Positions 11,245-19,880 of a stretch of DNA of 64,000 bases are shown here, piece by piece. This DNA is from Phycisphaerae bacterium (GTDB lineage Bacteria; Planctomycetota; Phycisphaerae; Phycisphaerales; UBA1924), in NCBI GenBank assembly GCA_030429705.1, contig JAUIES010000002.1, positions 126,001 to 190,000 on the forward strand. Reading direction: 5' to 3'. The position numbers were made by a program, and so were the translations under genes. The notes below the pieces were generated by a model that saw only the letters and a program-made list of their open reading frames with translations, was not told where the DNA came from and did not search any database. Every line of letters starts with the position of its first letter. Position 1 is the first letter of the stretch.

Positions 11245-11916
11245 CTAGCGGTTTCGCCGGGCGCTGTCCGTCACTTCGACATCGTAGAACATCTGCGCCA
11301 GCGCCAGACCAGTCTGCTGCGCGAGCGCTTCCTGAGATTTGTACACCTCGGCGGTCGTCGATGGAGCGAGACCGGGTCGTTGAGGCATGGAGATGCGCAA
11401 GGGGAACGCGCCCAGATTCTCAGCCGGCCAGATGCGATCACCCGTATTCACATTGAGCAACTTGACCTGTGCGACCGCCGATGGGCGATAGGTGCCGACT
11501 TCTGCACCGAGTGAAAACTCCGTCATCAGTGCATAAATGACAACATCAGCACCCACACTTTCGCCGATCTCGACGATACTGAGCGGGTCGCCGTAGCGTT
11601 CCTTGGCAACCGCTGCGAATGCCGCTCTGCCGTCGATGACTTCGGCAACGAGTTTGCGTTTGAGCAGTTGCGACTGGGCCGAATCGACGATTGTGCCACG
11701 CAGTCGGCGTGATGCGACTTTGTTCGAAGGATCATCGACGAAGATGATGTACTTGAGTTCGGGGTCGAGCGCGACCGACTTTTTGACTTTGCCGGGTCCA
11801 TGCACAGCGTACATGATCGGCGTGGCAATGTTGCACCCGGCCACCATCAAAGCGGTCAGCGCACAAGCGAGAATCGTCAAGCGAGTCTTCAGGTGTGTGG
11901 GGGGGATAAGTGACAT
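11245..11916 (-). CDS. Putative lipoprotein B of the six-gene cluster
   Basis: A 223-aa protein with a lipoprotein signal: positive start, hydrophobic stretch (LTILACALTAL), lipobox VAGC at about residues 25-28. The mature part has alternating strands and helices (KYIIFVDDPSNKVASRRLRGTI, GADVVIYALMTEFS, VAQVKLLNVNTGDRIWP), reminiscent of outer-membrane lipoproteins that bind small partners, but I cannot name a family. It follows lipoprotein A after only 3 bp and precedes the GT-B-like gene by 3 bp. The pair of lipoproteins share a pattern: a conserved D/V-D-V-V/I-V strand following a short 'E/G-x-x-GV' helix, suggesting related folds. Periplasmic or outer-membrane location is inferred. Confidence 0.78.
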   Translation of the reverse strand: MSLIPPTHLKTRLTILACALTALMVAGCNIATPIMYAVHGPGKVKKSVALDPELKYIIFVDDPSNKVASRRLRGTIVDSAQSQLLKRKLVAEVIDGRAAFAAVAKERYGDPLSIVEIGESVGADVVIYALMTEFSLGAEVGTYRPSAVAQVKLLNVNTGDRIWPAENLGAFPLRISMPQRPGLAPSTTAEVYKSQEALAQQTGLALAQMFYDVEVTDSARRNR

Positions 11917-11919
11917 AAT

Positions 11920-12603
11920 CTAGTACTTGATTTCGTTGGCTTCTTTGTGGTCAAAGAATTTCCATGCTACGCGGTCTGCAAAACGATTGGACAACTCGGT
12001 GTTGACGGCTTCATATGCGATGTCAGTCACCATGTACCCGCTCCCGTCGGGATAGGTCACTGAGATCGCTCGTTCGTAAGCGGCATCATCAGGGAGCGGG
12101 CCATCCGACTCGTAGACCGACACCGTGCCGGCGGCTGCGCCATCCCAGACATACGAGTTGCCGGGTTCATGCAGTCGATAGGCAGCGAGATCGACGACGA
12201 TGAGTCGTTCGACGCCCAGCATCGACGCAACTTCGCTACGAGACATCGCAACCCAGGACGGGTTGTTGTACAGAATCTGCATAAGGCGATCAACGCGCGG
12301 AGCCGCCGCCGCCCCGTCAGGCATCTTGGCGTGAGCATTTGCAATGAGTGTGTTGATGCGACCGGTCAACCGAGCGCTGAGTCCGGGTGATTCAGACTCA
12401 ATCGATCGATCGACCGCGACGACAACCGCGAAACTCTTGCCCTTGAGCCCGTCGTATTCTGCATACACCTCATGCGAGCCGGTTCGCTGTGCAGAGCGTG
12501 CCATGCCACCGACGAATGCTGCTGCAGCACAGCCGGACATGGCCGACCCTGTCATGACGAGGCCGGATGCGATGACCGCACGAATAATCGAATGAGACTT
12601 CAT
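11920..12603 (-). CDS. Putative lipoprotein A of the six-gene cluster
   Basis: A 227-aa exported protein of unknown function. The ATG at 12603 is chosen because GGAG lies 6 bases upstream; 21 further in-frame residues upstream would overlap the DUF2752 gene. The signal sequence ends in SAMSGC, a plausible lipobox with Cys near residue 25. The mature domain includes KSFAVVVAVDRSIESE, EVASMLGVERLIVVDLAAYRLHEPG and a late VTYPDGSGYMVTD strand; it resembles its neighbour lipoprotein B in layout. Found 35 bp after the DUF2752 gene and 3 bp before lipoprotein B. No enzyme motif was seen. Confidence 0.78.
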   Translation of the reverse strand: MKSHSIIRAVIASGLVMTGSAMSGCAAAAFVGGMARSAQRTGSHEVYAEYDGLKGKSFAVVVAVDRSIESESPGLSARLTGRINTLIANAHAKMPDGAAAAPRVDRLMQILYNNPSWVAMSRSEVASMLGVERLIVVDLAAYRLHEPGNSYVWDGAAAGTVSVYESDGPLPDDAAYERAISVTYPDGSGYMVTDIAYEAVNTELSNRFADRVAWKFFDHKEANEIKY

Positions 12604-12638
12604 AGGGTTCTCCGCGTTGTTCCGCCGGCGTGACTGTG

Positions 12639-13160
12639 TTACCACACAATCATCTTGTACACCCAAGCGATCAGAAACAACGATATGGCACCAATCGTGA
12701 TGGCGCGGCCGTTCCCACGAGGAATCAACCGCATTGGGTCAACACCTCGAATGCCAGCATGAAGCCCGCCCCATGCCAAAACCGATGCACCAACGGCGAG
12801 AAGCATCCCGAACGGCTGGGTTGCTCCTGACGACTTCAAGTCGCCGTTCGCAGCGTGAGCGAACGCAGTGGTCATTCCGCAGCTTGGGCACGGGAAGTTC
12901 CATCGAAGTACCCAAGGACACGGCGCAAGTCCAAGTTGTTGGTGCGTGCCATGTCCCTCGTGATCTGGCTTGAGGCCTGCAGCGAGCATCAGAATGCCGA
13001 TTGCCCCTACAGCAACCAAAAATCCAATGGCGCGTTTGCGACTATCAGAAAGACGAATTTCAAAGCCGATGGACGGAGTTGATGTGTCAGCCGATTGATG
13101 CACTGCCTTGAGGGTACGCGTGCAAGCTGACGAGGATCCGCAGCCGACAGGGATCGTCAA
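12639..13160 (-). CDS. DUF2752 family membrane protein
   Basis: A small integral membrane protein with the DUF2752 hallmark PCPSCGMTTAFAHAANG (about residues 94-110), a Cys-x2-Cys-Gly-Met-Thr-Thr motif placed after a hydrophobic helix; two more hydrophobic segments follow (around 118-137 and 153-172). Members are common in planctomycetes and Bacteroidetes; function unknown. The start shown is a TTG that overlaps the upstream EAL gene's stop (TTGA), the only arrangement giving full length; no ATG exists before the first helix, so the exact start is uncertain. First accessory gene after the c-di-GMP protein in the cluster. Confidence 0.82.
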   Translation of the reverse strand: MTIPVGCGSSSACTRTLKAVHQSADTSTPSIGFEIRLSDSRKRAIGFLVAVGAIGILMLAAGLKPDHEGHGTHQQLGLAPCPWVLRWNFPCPSCGMTTAFAHAANGDLKSSGATQPFGMLLAVGASVLAWGGLHAGIRGVDPMRLIPRGNGRAITIGAISLFLIAWVYKMIVW

Positions 13161-14935
13161 GCGGAACGACGGAATTCCTGTGCATTGTCAGTGAACATTG
13201 CAGCGGCCGATCGAGCGATGAACTCTGAGCGAACGGATTTTTGCGCAAGCCGATGCTGATCGAGCGATGCACGAAGTTCGGTCCGGGCTATGAAGAGATC
13301 TGATGCCGATCCGTATTCGCCACTGACACCTGTGAGCATCATAACCCGAATGCCGATGTTGCTGCTGGCATCGTCGTCGAGGAGTTGAAGGTGCTCAAAC
13401 GACTCAACCAACAGATCGACATTCTTTTGCAAGAAACCGGTGGGGGCAGTCACGATAAACTGGTCGTCGCCGAGATGCCCGAGGAACGATGACTTGTCCT
13501 GGTCAACCAGCGCCAACATCGATCGGATGAGACCAACCAGATTCTGGATGAGTTCATCACCAAGTTCGTAGCCAACCGCTTGATTAAATCCGGCGAAGCC
13601 TTTGATATCGATGAACGCAATATCGACGGGTGCCTGGTGCTGACTCATCAGTTCGCGGAGATGCAGATCGGTGCGGACACGCCCAGGCAGGCCGGTCAGA
13701 GGCGCTTGACGGATTTGCGTCGCTCGGCACAGGCTTGCGCCAGCTTGAAGCAGATCAGGCATCGTAATCACGCCAAGAATCTCGTCCATTTCGAGGACGA
13801 CGATCGGCGAAGACATGGCGTGCTCCGGTCGCGTTGATGCAAGGTCCAACATCTCGACGACGGGCATGTTCGCATCGACGGGGTTCGTATGAGCCCCAAT
13901 CAGAAACGAGATGGCAAGATCCGCTCGTCCGTCACTTGCGCCGCGGAGCACGACATCTCGATCCACCCACCCGGCATAGGTGTCCCCGTCAGTCACGATG
14001 ACACCGGGTTGTCGCACATCGTGCAGGACCGTCGCGGCAACGCTGCGTATTGAACGATCAGCGGCGACAATTCGTGCGTTTCGTGCAAGGGCGCCCGCGC
14101 GAACAGTTGCGTCGTTGTTGGTCGTCGAGTGTTGGCTGGCCTTCTCACGAATACGCGTCACCATGGCGGGTGCGACTTCCTGGTCGCGCTCGCCCGGTCG
14201 CGCCAGCAGATACCCCTGGCCGAAGTGAACACCAAGTTCGATAATAGTGTCGAGTTCTTCAACCCGTTCGATGCCCTCAGCAATGATGCGGATAGAACTG
14301 AGTTTGGCAAAGTACACCAGGAATCGGATCAAATGCTGACGAACCTTGTCATGATCGATATGGTCGATCAACTCACGATCAAGTTTCAGCCAGCCCGGTT
14401 TGAGACTCGTGATTCGATTGAGTCCACTCGTGCCGGCGCCCACATCATCAATCGCGATATGAAACCCTGAGTGGCGCAACAGGTCGAGCGTTTTGGAGAG
14501 GCCTTCAAATTCCTGCTCCTTGCATCGTTCCGTGATTTCCAGCACAACTCGGCTTGGATGTAAACCTTGAGCAGAACGGATCTGACGGGAGATTTGTGGT
14601 GCGAATCGGCTGTCCGAAACCACTTCAGGCGACGAGTTCAGAAACAACAACACCCCGGCGGGCCACCCGGCTGCCGCATCAAGTGCCTTCTCGCGAGCGA
14701 GCAGTTCCAACTGCCAACTGAGGGGGTTGCCTTCCGCGGCAGTGAACATCTGCTCGGCGTTCTCAAACTGAGAGTCCTTGCTAGGGCGGCACAGCGCCTC
14801 GTTCCCTGCGATGCGGCCGGTCTGCAGGTCCACAATCGGTTGAAACACCGGCGAGATCAGCCTGTGCTTAATCGTGTGAGCCAGTGCGTCCGATGCGGAC
14901 GAGTCTGAAGGATTGTGAATCGGTTCATGTGCCAT
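13157..14935 (-). CDS. EAL - CBS pair - degenerate GGDEF protein
   Basis: Cytoplasmic c-di-GMP-related protein of about 592 aa. The EAL domain comes first (about residues 20-260) and keeps all phosphodiesterase signatures: NEALCRP, the Asn in LFLNSSP, the Glu pair in LEITE, IDDVGAG, KLDRELI, AEGIE and QGYLL, so hydrolysis of c-di-GMP is likely. A CBS pair follows (about 290-400, RSVAATVLHDVRQPGVIVTDG ... VITMPDLLQ), which usually binds adenine nucleotides. The C-terminal GGDEF-like domain has GHLGDDQFIV instead of GGDEF, so it is probably a nucleotide-binding regulator, not a cyclase. The ATG at 14935 is chosen; a GTG 8 codons upstream is possible, and neither has a good ribosome site. It opens the six-gene cluster. 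Confidence 0.9.
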   Translation of the reverse strand: MAHEPIHNPSDSSASDALAHTIKHRLISPVFQPIVDLQTGRIAGNEALCRPSKDSQFENAEQMFTAAEGNPLSWQLELLAREKALDAAAGWPAGVLLFLNSSPEVVSDSRFAPQISRQIRSAQGLHPSRVVLEITERCKEQEFEGLSKTLDLLRHSGFHIAIDDVGAGTSGLNRITSLKPGWLKLDRELIDHIDHDKVRQHLIRFLVYFAKLSSIRIIAEGIERVEELDTIIELGVHFGQGYLLARPGERDQEVAPAMVTRIREKASQHSTTNNDATVRAGALARNARIVAADRSIRSVAATVLHDVRQPGVIVTDGDTYAGWVDRDVVLRGASDGRADLAISFLIGAHTNPVDANMPVVEMLDLASTRPEHAMSSPIVVLEMDEILGVITMPDLLQAGASLCRATQIRQAPLTGLPGRVRTDLHLRELMSQHQAPVDIAFIDIKGFAGFNQAVGYELGDELIQNLVGLIRSMLALVDQDKSSFLGHLGDDQFIVTAPTGFLQKNVDLLVESFEHLQLLDDDASSNIGIRVMMLTGVSGEYGSASDLFIARTELRASLDQHRLAQKSVRSEFIARSAAAMFTDNAQEFRRSA

Positions 14936-15154
14936 AAACAAGTACACCGGCGGTAACACAAGTCACCGCAGTGCGTTTTGAATCGGCACGCCCCCAGCAT
15001 GTGTCAAGGGTTCTGATGTGACTCAATGCAGGGCAGGCCGCACATGTGACGAACCGGATAGATGTACCGGTCGTGCAGGACCGATAGCGAATGGTGCTAG
15101 GGCAATCACACTGTCATTGCTGGCGAGCGGTTGGGCATGGAGTCTGCTGGTCGC

Positions 15155-15565
15155 TCAGTCAAACTTGAACACACCCTTGCGGAATCCATAGAGGTACGCC
15201 ACCACAGTCGTCAACAGGAAGAACATGATGCGGACCAGCCAGGTGAATGCCTGCTCGGACTGTGGCTCGAGATTCGAGAAGGTTGCAGCCCATGGATACA
15301 GAAAGACGACCTCAACATCGAAGACGAGGAAGACCATCGCGATCAGGTAAAAGCGGACATTGAATCGCTTGCGGGCGGACTGAACCGGCGTCATGCCGCT
15401 CTCGTAAGGGATGCCTTTGGTTTCGCCCTTGCGCCTCGGGCCGAGGATCAGGGTGCCGACCACGTTGATGCATGCGAAGCCGATGGCACCCATGATCATC
15501 AGGAAGATGGGCAAATACGCGCCGGGGTCACCCGCGCCCAAGGTTGTTGCGATACATCCGTCCAT
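15155..15565 (-). CDS. nuoA: NADH-quinone oxidoreductase subunit A
   Basis: Small membrane subunit of respiratory complex I that helps form the quinone-site region. The ATG at 15565 gives 136 aa, the family size; the much longer open frame upstream has no membrane character and looks non-coding. Three hydrophobic helices are seen (about residues 12-33, 68-92 and 104-125) with the conserved loop GIPYESGMTPVQSARKRFNV (family E-S/C-G pattern) and the acidic VFLVFDVEVVFLYPWA helix. Normally nuoA leads a nuoABCD... operon; here nothing like nuoB follows and the next gene on this strand is the EAL protein about 220 bp away, so nuoA is isolated from the other complex I genes. Confidence 0.93.
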   Translation of the reverse strand: MDGCIATTLGAGDPGAYLPIFLMIMGAIGFACINVVGTLILGPRRKGETKGIPYESGMTPVQSARKRFNVRFYLIAMVFLVFDVEVVFLYPWAATFSNLEPQSEQAFTWLVRIMFFLLTTVVAYLYGFRKGVFKFD

Positions 15566-15916
15566 AGACCGGCATGATAGCCTCAAATTGAACCCGTGCA
15601 TACCAGAAGATGTGGATCGCAGACATGCCAAGACATCATGTTGCGATTCATCGGATGACCGGCGGACTGCCAAGGTGGCAGGTCGAGTCGATCGATGTGC
15701 TCTGACTGTCAGAAAAACTGAGTGTAGAACTTGCGATGGTCGTACATAAGTGTCTTTCCAACAATGTATTGTGTCAAAAAGGCTTGTGGCACCGGTCTTG
15801 CCAATGGTCCTGCCAGCATGAGGTGCGTTGGCACCCAATCAAACGGAAACAGCCCGTCGAGCAAAGAGCACGCCGGGTGAAAAGACAACAGGTCCTGCAT
15901 TACGGAGCACGATTCC
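15566..15916. other. Divergent intergenic region nuoA / groEL1 (351 bp)
   Basis: No convincing gene. It must carry the promoters of nuoA (minus) and the groEL1-groES-groEL2 run (plus). I looked for a CIRCE operator (TTAGCACTC-N9-GAGTGCTAA) and saw none, so HrcA control is not supported. A small palindrome, CTGACtGTCAG, lies at 15702-15712. GGAG at 15904-15907 is the ribosome site of groEL1. No clear -35/-10 pair could be fixed by eye. Confidence 0.5.
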
Positions 15917-17683
15917 ATGGCCACCAAAGAACTGACCTTCGATATCGAAGCACGCAAAGCCCTTCTGACGGGCGTCGAAAAACTTGCCAAGGCGGTCAAG
16001 TCCACCCTCGGCCCGCGCGGCCGCAACGCCGTCATCGATAAGTCATGGGGCGGCCCGACCGTCACCAAGGACGGCGTGACCGTCGCTGAAGAAATCGAAC
16101 TGACTGACAAGGCCGAGAACATGGGCGCGATGCTCGTGAAGGAAGCCGCCAGCAAAACCTCGGACACCGCGGGTGATGGCACCACGACCGCGACCGTTCT
16201 CGCTGAAGCCCTTTTCCGCGAAGGTCTTCGTTACATCGCAGCCGGTGTTGATGCAAACGCCTTGGTCCGCGGCATGAAGAAGGCTGTCGAAACCGCAGGC
16301 ACCGCGATCGAAGGCATGGCCAAGCCGATCAACGGCAAGGCCGACATCCAGAATGTCGCCACCATCTCCGCCAATAACGATCCTGAGGTCGGCAAGATCA
16401 TGGCCGACGCGTTTGAAAAGGTCGGCAAAGACGGCGTCATCACGGTCGAAGAAGGCAAGAGCCTCGAAACCGAAGTCACTGTCGTCGAAGGCATGCAGTT
16501 TGACCGAGGCTACCTCTCAGCCAACTTCGTCACCGATGTCGATGACATGAAGGCCAACCTCGACAAGTGCCTCGTGCTTGTCTGCGAAGAGAAAATCGAG
16601 AGCGTCGCCAAGTTGGTGCCGTTGCTTGAGAAGGTCATGCAGGCGAAGAAGCCGCTGCTCATCATCGCTGAAGACATCACCGGTGAAGCCCTCTCGACCC
16701 TTGTCATCAACAAACTCCGTGGCACGCTGCAGGTGTGTGCGGTCAAGGCTCCCGGCTATGGCGACCGTCGCAAGGCGATGCTCGAAGACCTCGCTGTCCT
16801 CACCGGCGGCAAGGCGTTCATGAAGGACCTCGGCATCGAACTCGACCAGATCGAACTTTCAGAACTCGGCCTCGCCAAGAAAATCGAAGTCGATGCTGAC
16901 AACACGACCGTCATCGAAGGCGCCGGCGAAACCAAGGACATTCAAGCCCGGATCGACCAGATCCGCCGCGAGATTGAAAACGCCAGCAGCGACTACGACC
17001 GCGAGAAGTTGCAGGAGCGCCTCGCCAAACTCGCCGGCGGCGTGGCTCAGATCAATGTCGGTGCTGCATCAGAAGCTGAACTGAAGGAAAAGAAAGCACG
17101 CGTCGAAGACGCACTGCACGCAACCCGTGCAGCGGTCGAATTTGGCATCGTGCCCGGCGGCGGCGTGAGTTTCATTCGCGCTCAGCAGGCGATCGCAGCA
17201 ACTCGCGAATGGAAGGGTGTCTTTGGTAAGGCGACTGAAGTCAGTTCCAACGATGTCGGCCATGTGAAGTACGATTTCGCTGCCGGCATGAATGTGGTCT
17301 ACAACGCGTTGCAGGTTCCTCTTCGCACCATCGCTGAAAACGCTGGCGCCAAGGGCTCAGTCGTGGTGTCAAAGGTTGCAGAAGCAGACAGCCCGACCTT
17401 TGGCTACAACGCTTTGACCGACACCTACGAAGACCTGGTCAAGGCCGGTGTCATCACGCCCGCCAAGGTCGACATGTCAGCCTTGCAGAATGCAGCAAGC
17501 GTGGCGACGATGCTGCTCGCTGCCGACTGCATCATCACCGAAAACCCGGAACCAGCAGGCGAAGGCGGCGGCCACGATCATGACCACGGGGGTGGCATGG
17601 GCGGTATGGGCGGCGGCATGCCAGGTATGGGTGGCATGGGCGGAATGGGTGGCATGCCAGGCATGGGCGGGATGGGGTTCTAA
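15917..17683 (+). CDS. groEL: Chaperonin GroEL (copy 1, Gly-Met-rich and His-containing tail)
   Basis: 60-kDa chaperonin that folds proteins in an ATP-driven double ring with GroES. Full length at 588 aa, longer than the usual 545. Nucleotide-site motifs are intact ([36 protein letters not shown]). Two differences stand out: an extra stretch around residues 425-450 ([20 protein letters not shown]) and a long C-terminal tail with HDHDH followed by repeated GGM/PGM units, typical of canonical folding GroELs but extended and with histidines that could bind metal. GGAG sits 9 bases before the ATG. groES follows after 94 bp, so the order is groEL-groES, the reverse of the common groES-groEL. Confidence 0.97.
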   Translation: MATKELTFDIEARKALLTGVEKLAKAVKSTLGPRGRNAVIDKSWGGPTVTKDGVTVAEEIELTDKAENMGAMLVKEAASKTSDTAGDGTTTATVLAEALFREGLRYIAAGVDANALVRGMKKAVETAGTAIEGMAKPINGKADIQNVATISANNDPEVGKIMADAFEKVGKDGVITVEEGKSLETEVTVVEGMQFDRGYLSANFVTDVDDMKANLDKCLVLVCEEKIESVAKLVPLLEKVMQAKKPLLIIAEDITGEALSTLVINKLRGTLQVCAVKAPGYGDRRKAMLEDLAVLTGGKAFMKDLGIELDQIELSELGLAKKIEVDADNTTVIEGAGETKDIQARIDQIRREIENASSDYDREKLQERLAKLAGGVAQINVGAASEAELKEKKARVEDALHATRAAVEFGIVPGGGVSFIRAQQAIAATREWKGVFGKATEVSSNDVGHVKYDFAAGMNVVYNALQVPLRTIAENAGAKGSVVVSKVAEADSPTFGYNALTDTYEDLVKAGVITPAKVDMSALQNAASVATMLLAADCIITENPEPAGEGGGHDHDHGGGMGGMGGGMPGMGGMGGMGGMPGMGGMGF

Positions 17684-17777
17684 AAGCAATGTCCCTGTAA
17701 CCTCACTTACAAATTTGAACTGAGACAACACATACATCCGCCCGCGGGCTGATGTTATAGACAAACGGAGAATCACA

Positions 17778-18065
17778 ATGGCAGTCAAACCACTTGAAGA
17801 TCGTGTTCTTGTCAAACCCATCGAAGCAGATTCGATGACCGCAAGCGGGCTGTACTTGCCCGAAGGATCGAAGGAGAAGCCGATTCAGGGCGAAGTCGTC
17901 GCGGTCGGTCCGGGGCGTTTGCTTGACAATGGCAAGCGTGCTGCATTGTCCGTGAGCAAGGGCGACCGCGTCGTCTACAGCAAGTACGCAGGTTCGGAAG
18001 TCGAGATCAAAGGCGATACGCATCTGATCTTGAAGGAGACCGAACTGCTCGGCGTCATTGGCTGA
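17778..18065 (+). CDS. groES: Co-chaperonin GroES
   Basis: 10-kDa heptameric lid for the GroEL cavity. 95 aa, normal length, starting MAVKPLEDRVLVKPIE and carrying the mobile-loop segment (about residues 18-34, ending SKEKP) and the conserved QGEVVAVGPG beta strand and GDRVVYSKYAG. A CGGAGAA site lies 7-8 bases upstream of the ATG. It sits between two groEL genes, so either ring may use it. Confidence 0.97.
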   Translation: MAVKPLEDRVLVKPIEADSMTASGLYLPEGSKEKPIQGEVVAVGPGRLLDNGKRAALSVSKGDRVVYSKYAGSEVEIKGDTHLILKETELLGVIG

Positions 18066-18080
18066 GGAAGAGAAAGCAAT

Positions 18081-18173
18081 GGGCACTAGGCATCAGGCAC
18101 TAGCGGTCCAGGTTGTGAATCGAGCCTGAGTCATTATGAAGTAACCAATGCCTAGTGCCAAGTGCCTAGAGCC
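18081..18173. repeat. Inverted pair of imperfect heptamer tandem repeats
   Basis: Between groES and groEL2. The left arm (18082-18103) is three imperfect heptamers, GGCACTA-GGCATCA-GGCACTA; the right arm (18150-18170) is TGCCTAG-TGCCAAG-TGCCTAG, the same units in reverse complement. GGCACTAGGCAT at 18082-18093 and ATGCCTAGTGCC at 18148-18159 are perfect 12-bp reverse complements. The 54-bp centre holds no ORF. Unlike a terminator it has no T-tract. The arrangement resembles the ends of a short, possibly non-autonomous mobile element or a solo remnant; this is inference. Confidence 0.7.
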
Positions 18174-18194
18174 TCACATCGGAGCAACGCGAAG

Positions 18195-19808
18195 ATGAGC
18201 GACAAACAAATCATGTTTCAAGATTCCGCCCTTCTCGAAATGAAGAAAGGCGTTGATCGTTTGGCCGACGCGGTCAAGTGCACCATGGGGCCGAGCGGCC
18301 ACCATGTCATCATCGACAAGGCCTACGGCGGGCCCAGCGTGACCAAAGACGGCGTGTCCGTCGCCAAGGAAGTCACGCTCGCCGAGCCCTTCCAGTCGAT
18401 GGGTGCGAAAATGGTCTATCAGGTTGCCAAGAAGACCGCAGACAAGGCGGGCGACGGCACCACGGCCGCGACCGTGCTCGCGCAGGCCATCTTCACCGAA
18501 GGCCTCAGGGCGGTCGCAGCTGGATACAACCCGATTCACCTGCACCGTGGAATCAACAAGGCTGCAGCCGCTGCAGCCGAGGCGATCGACAGCATCGCTA
18601 TCCCCTGCAAGGGCAAGGCCGACTACAAGAAGGTCGCCACTGTTTCTGCGAACCACAACGCCGAAGTTGGCGAGTTGATCGCCGAAGCCATCTCAAAGGT
18701 GGGGGCTGACGGCGTGGTCGAAGTCGAAGACGGCAAGAGCGCCGAAACCGAACTCAACTATGTCGAAGGCATGCAGTTCGACAAGGGTTATCTGTCGCCC
18801 TACTTCATGACCGATCCCAAGACCGGCGAAGCCGAACTTGAAGACTGCTATGTGTTGATCCACGAGAAGAAGATCAGCAACCTGCCCGATCTTCTGCCAC
18901 TGCTCAATAAGATCGCCGGCACCGGCAAGCCGTTGCTCATTATCGCCGAAGAAGTTGAAAACGAAGCCCTCGCGGCTCTCGTCGTCAACCGTCTGCGCGG
19001 CGTGCTGAAGGTCTGTGCGGTCAAGGCGCCTGGCTTTGGCGATCGTCGCAAGGCTATGCTCGGCGATATCGCTGTCCTCACTGGTGGCACCTTCCTCGCA
19101 GAAGACCTCGGTCGCACGCTTGAGTCGGTCGAGATCAGCGAACTCGGTATCGCCAAGAAGATCGTCGTCACCAAGGACGACACCACCATGATCGAAGGCG
19201 GCGGCAAGAAGAAGGACATCACCCAACGGGCAGCCCAGATCATGGCCCAGTTCGAAAAGTCCACCAGCGACTACGACAAGGAAAAACTGATGGAGCGGCA
19301 CGCCAAGCTCACCGGCGGCGTGGCGATCATCTCAGTCGGCGGCGCGACCGAGCAGGAGCAGAAGGCCCTCAAGGACCTCGTCGATGACGCGCTCCATGCG
19401 ACCCGCGCGGCTGCAAAGGAAGGCTATGTTGCCGGCGGCGGCGTGGCTCTGCTCCGCACCAAGGACGCGATTGAAGCAGCTAAAAAGAAGGCCAAGGGCG
19501 ATGAAAAGTTTGGCTTTGATATCGTGACCCGAGCCATCGAATACCCGGCTCGCCAGATCGCGGTCAACGCCGGTTACGACGGCGACCTCGCTGTCGAGGA
19601 GATCCTGTCAGGCGAGGGCGGCTTCGGGCTCAACTCGGCTACAGGCGATTATGTTGACCTCATCAAGGCCGGCATTATCGATCCGGCATTGGTCGCCAAG
19701 AGCGCGCTCGTCAACGCAGCGAGCGTTGCAGGCCTCATGCTGACAACCGATGTCATGGTGACGGATCTGAAGGAGGACACCAAGCCGGCTGTCGGCGCGG
19801 TGAGCTGA
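18195..19808 (+). CDS. groEL: Chaperonin GroEL (copy 2, no Gly-Met tail)
   Basis: Second GroEL paralogue, 537 aa. The ATG at 18195 has GGAG 10 bases upstream and gives the conserved N-terminus; an 11-codon in-frame extension would run into the upstream repeat. The fold motifs are intact ([48 protein letters not shown]), but the KGRN of canonical GroEL is changed to SGHH, and the C-terminus ends in [16 protein letters not shown] without the Gly-Gly-Met tail. Multiple chaperonins with one tail-less copy are known in planctomycetes; a specialised substrate set is likely but not shown. It ends 28 bp before a strong stem-loop. Confidence 0.96.
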   Translation: MSDKQIMFQDSALLEMKKGVDRLADAVKCTMGPSGHHVIIDKAYGGPSVTKDGVSVAKEVTLAEPFQSMGAKMVYQVAKKTADKAGDGTTAATVLAQAIFTEGLRAVAAGYNPIHLHRGINKAAAAAAEAIDSIAIPCKGKADYKKVATVSANHNAEVGELIAEAISKVGADGVVEVEDGKSAETELNYVEGMQFDKGYLSPYFMTDPKTGEAELEDCYVLIHEKKISNLPDLLPLLNKIAGTGKPLLIIAEEVENEALAALVVNRLRGVLKVCAVKAPGFGDRRKAMLGDIAVLTGGTFLAEDLGRTLESVEISELGIAKKIVVTKDDTTMIEGGGKKKDITQRAAQIMAQFEKSTSDYDKEKLMERHAKLTGGVAIISVGGATEQEQKALKDLVDDALHATRAAAKEGYVAGGGVALLRTKDAIEAAKKKAKGDEKFGFDIVTRAIEYPARQIAVNAGYDGDLAVEEILSGEGGFGLNSATGDYVDLIKAGIIDPALVAKSALVNAASVAGLMLTTDVMVTDLKEDTKPAVGAVS

Positions 19809-19836
19809 TCGAGTTGTAGAGAGGAGAGAGAATTGC

Positions 19837-19866
19837 CGTTCCCCGATGGGACACTGTCGGGGAACG
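19837..19866 (+). other. Strong stem-loop downstream of groEL2
   Basis: CGTTCCCCGA (19837-19846) and TCGGGGAACG (19857-19866) form a perfect 10-bp stem with a 10-base loop, 28 bp after the groEL2 stop. Only ATTT follows, so it is not a classic intrinsic terminator; it may stabilise the groEL2 3' end, attenuate read-through into dnaJ, or mark the insertion boundary of the adjacent GxxExxY element. Confidence 0.65.
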
Positions 19867-19880
19867 ATTTGCAGGAACGA

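Noticed and set aside
15566-15838. 91-residue N-terminal extension of nuoA
   Set aside because: Not hydrophobic, not conserved in the family, and the internal ATG at 15565 gives the normal length.
15566-15916. CIRCE (HrcA) operator before groEL1
   Set aside because: The TTAGCACTC-N9-GAGTGCTAA inverted repeat is not present.
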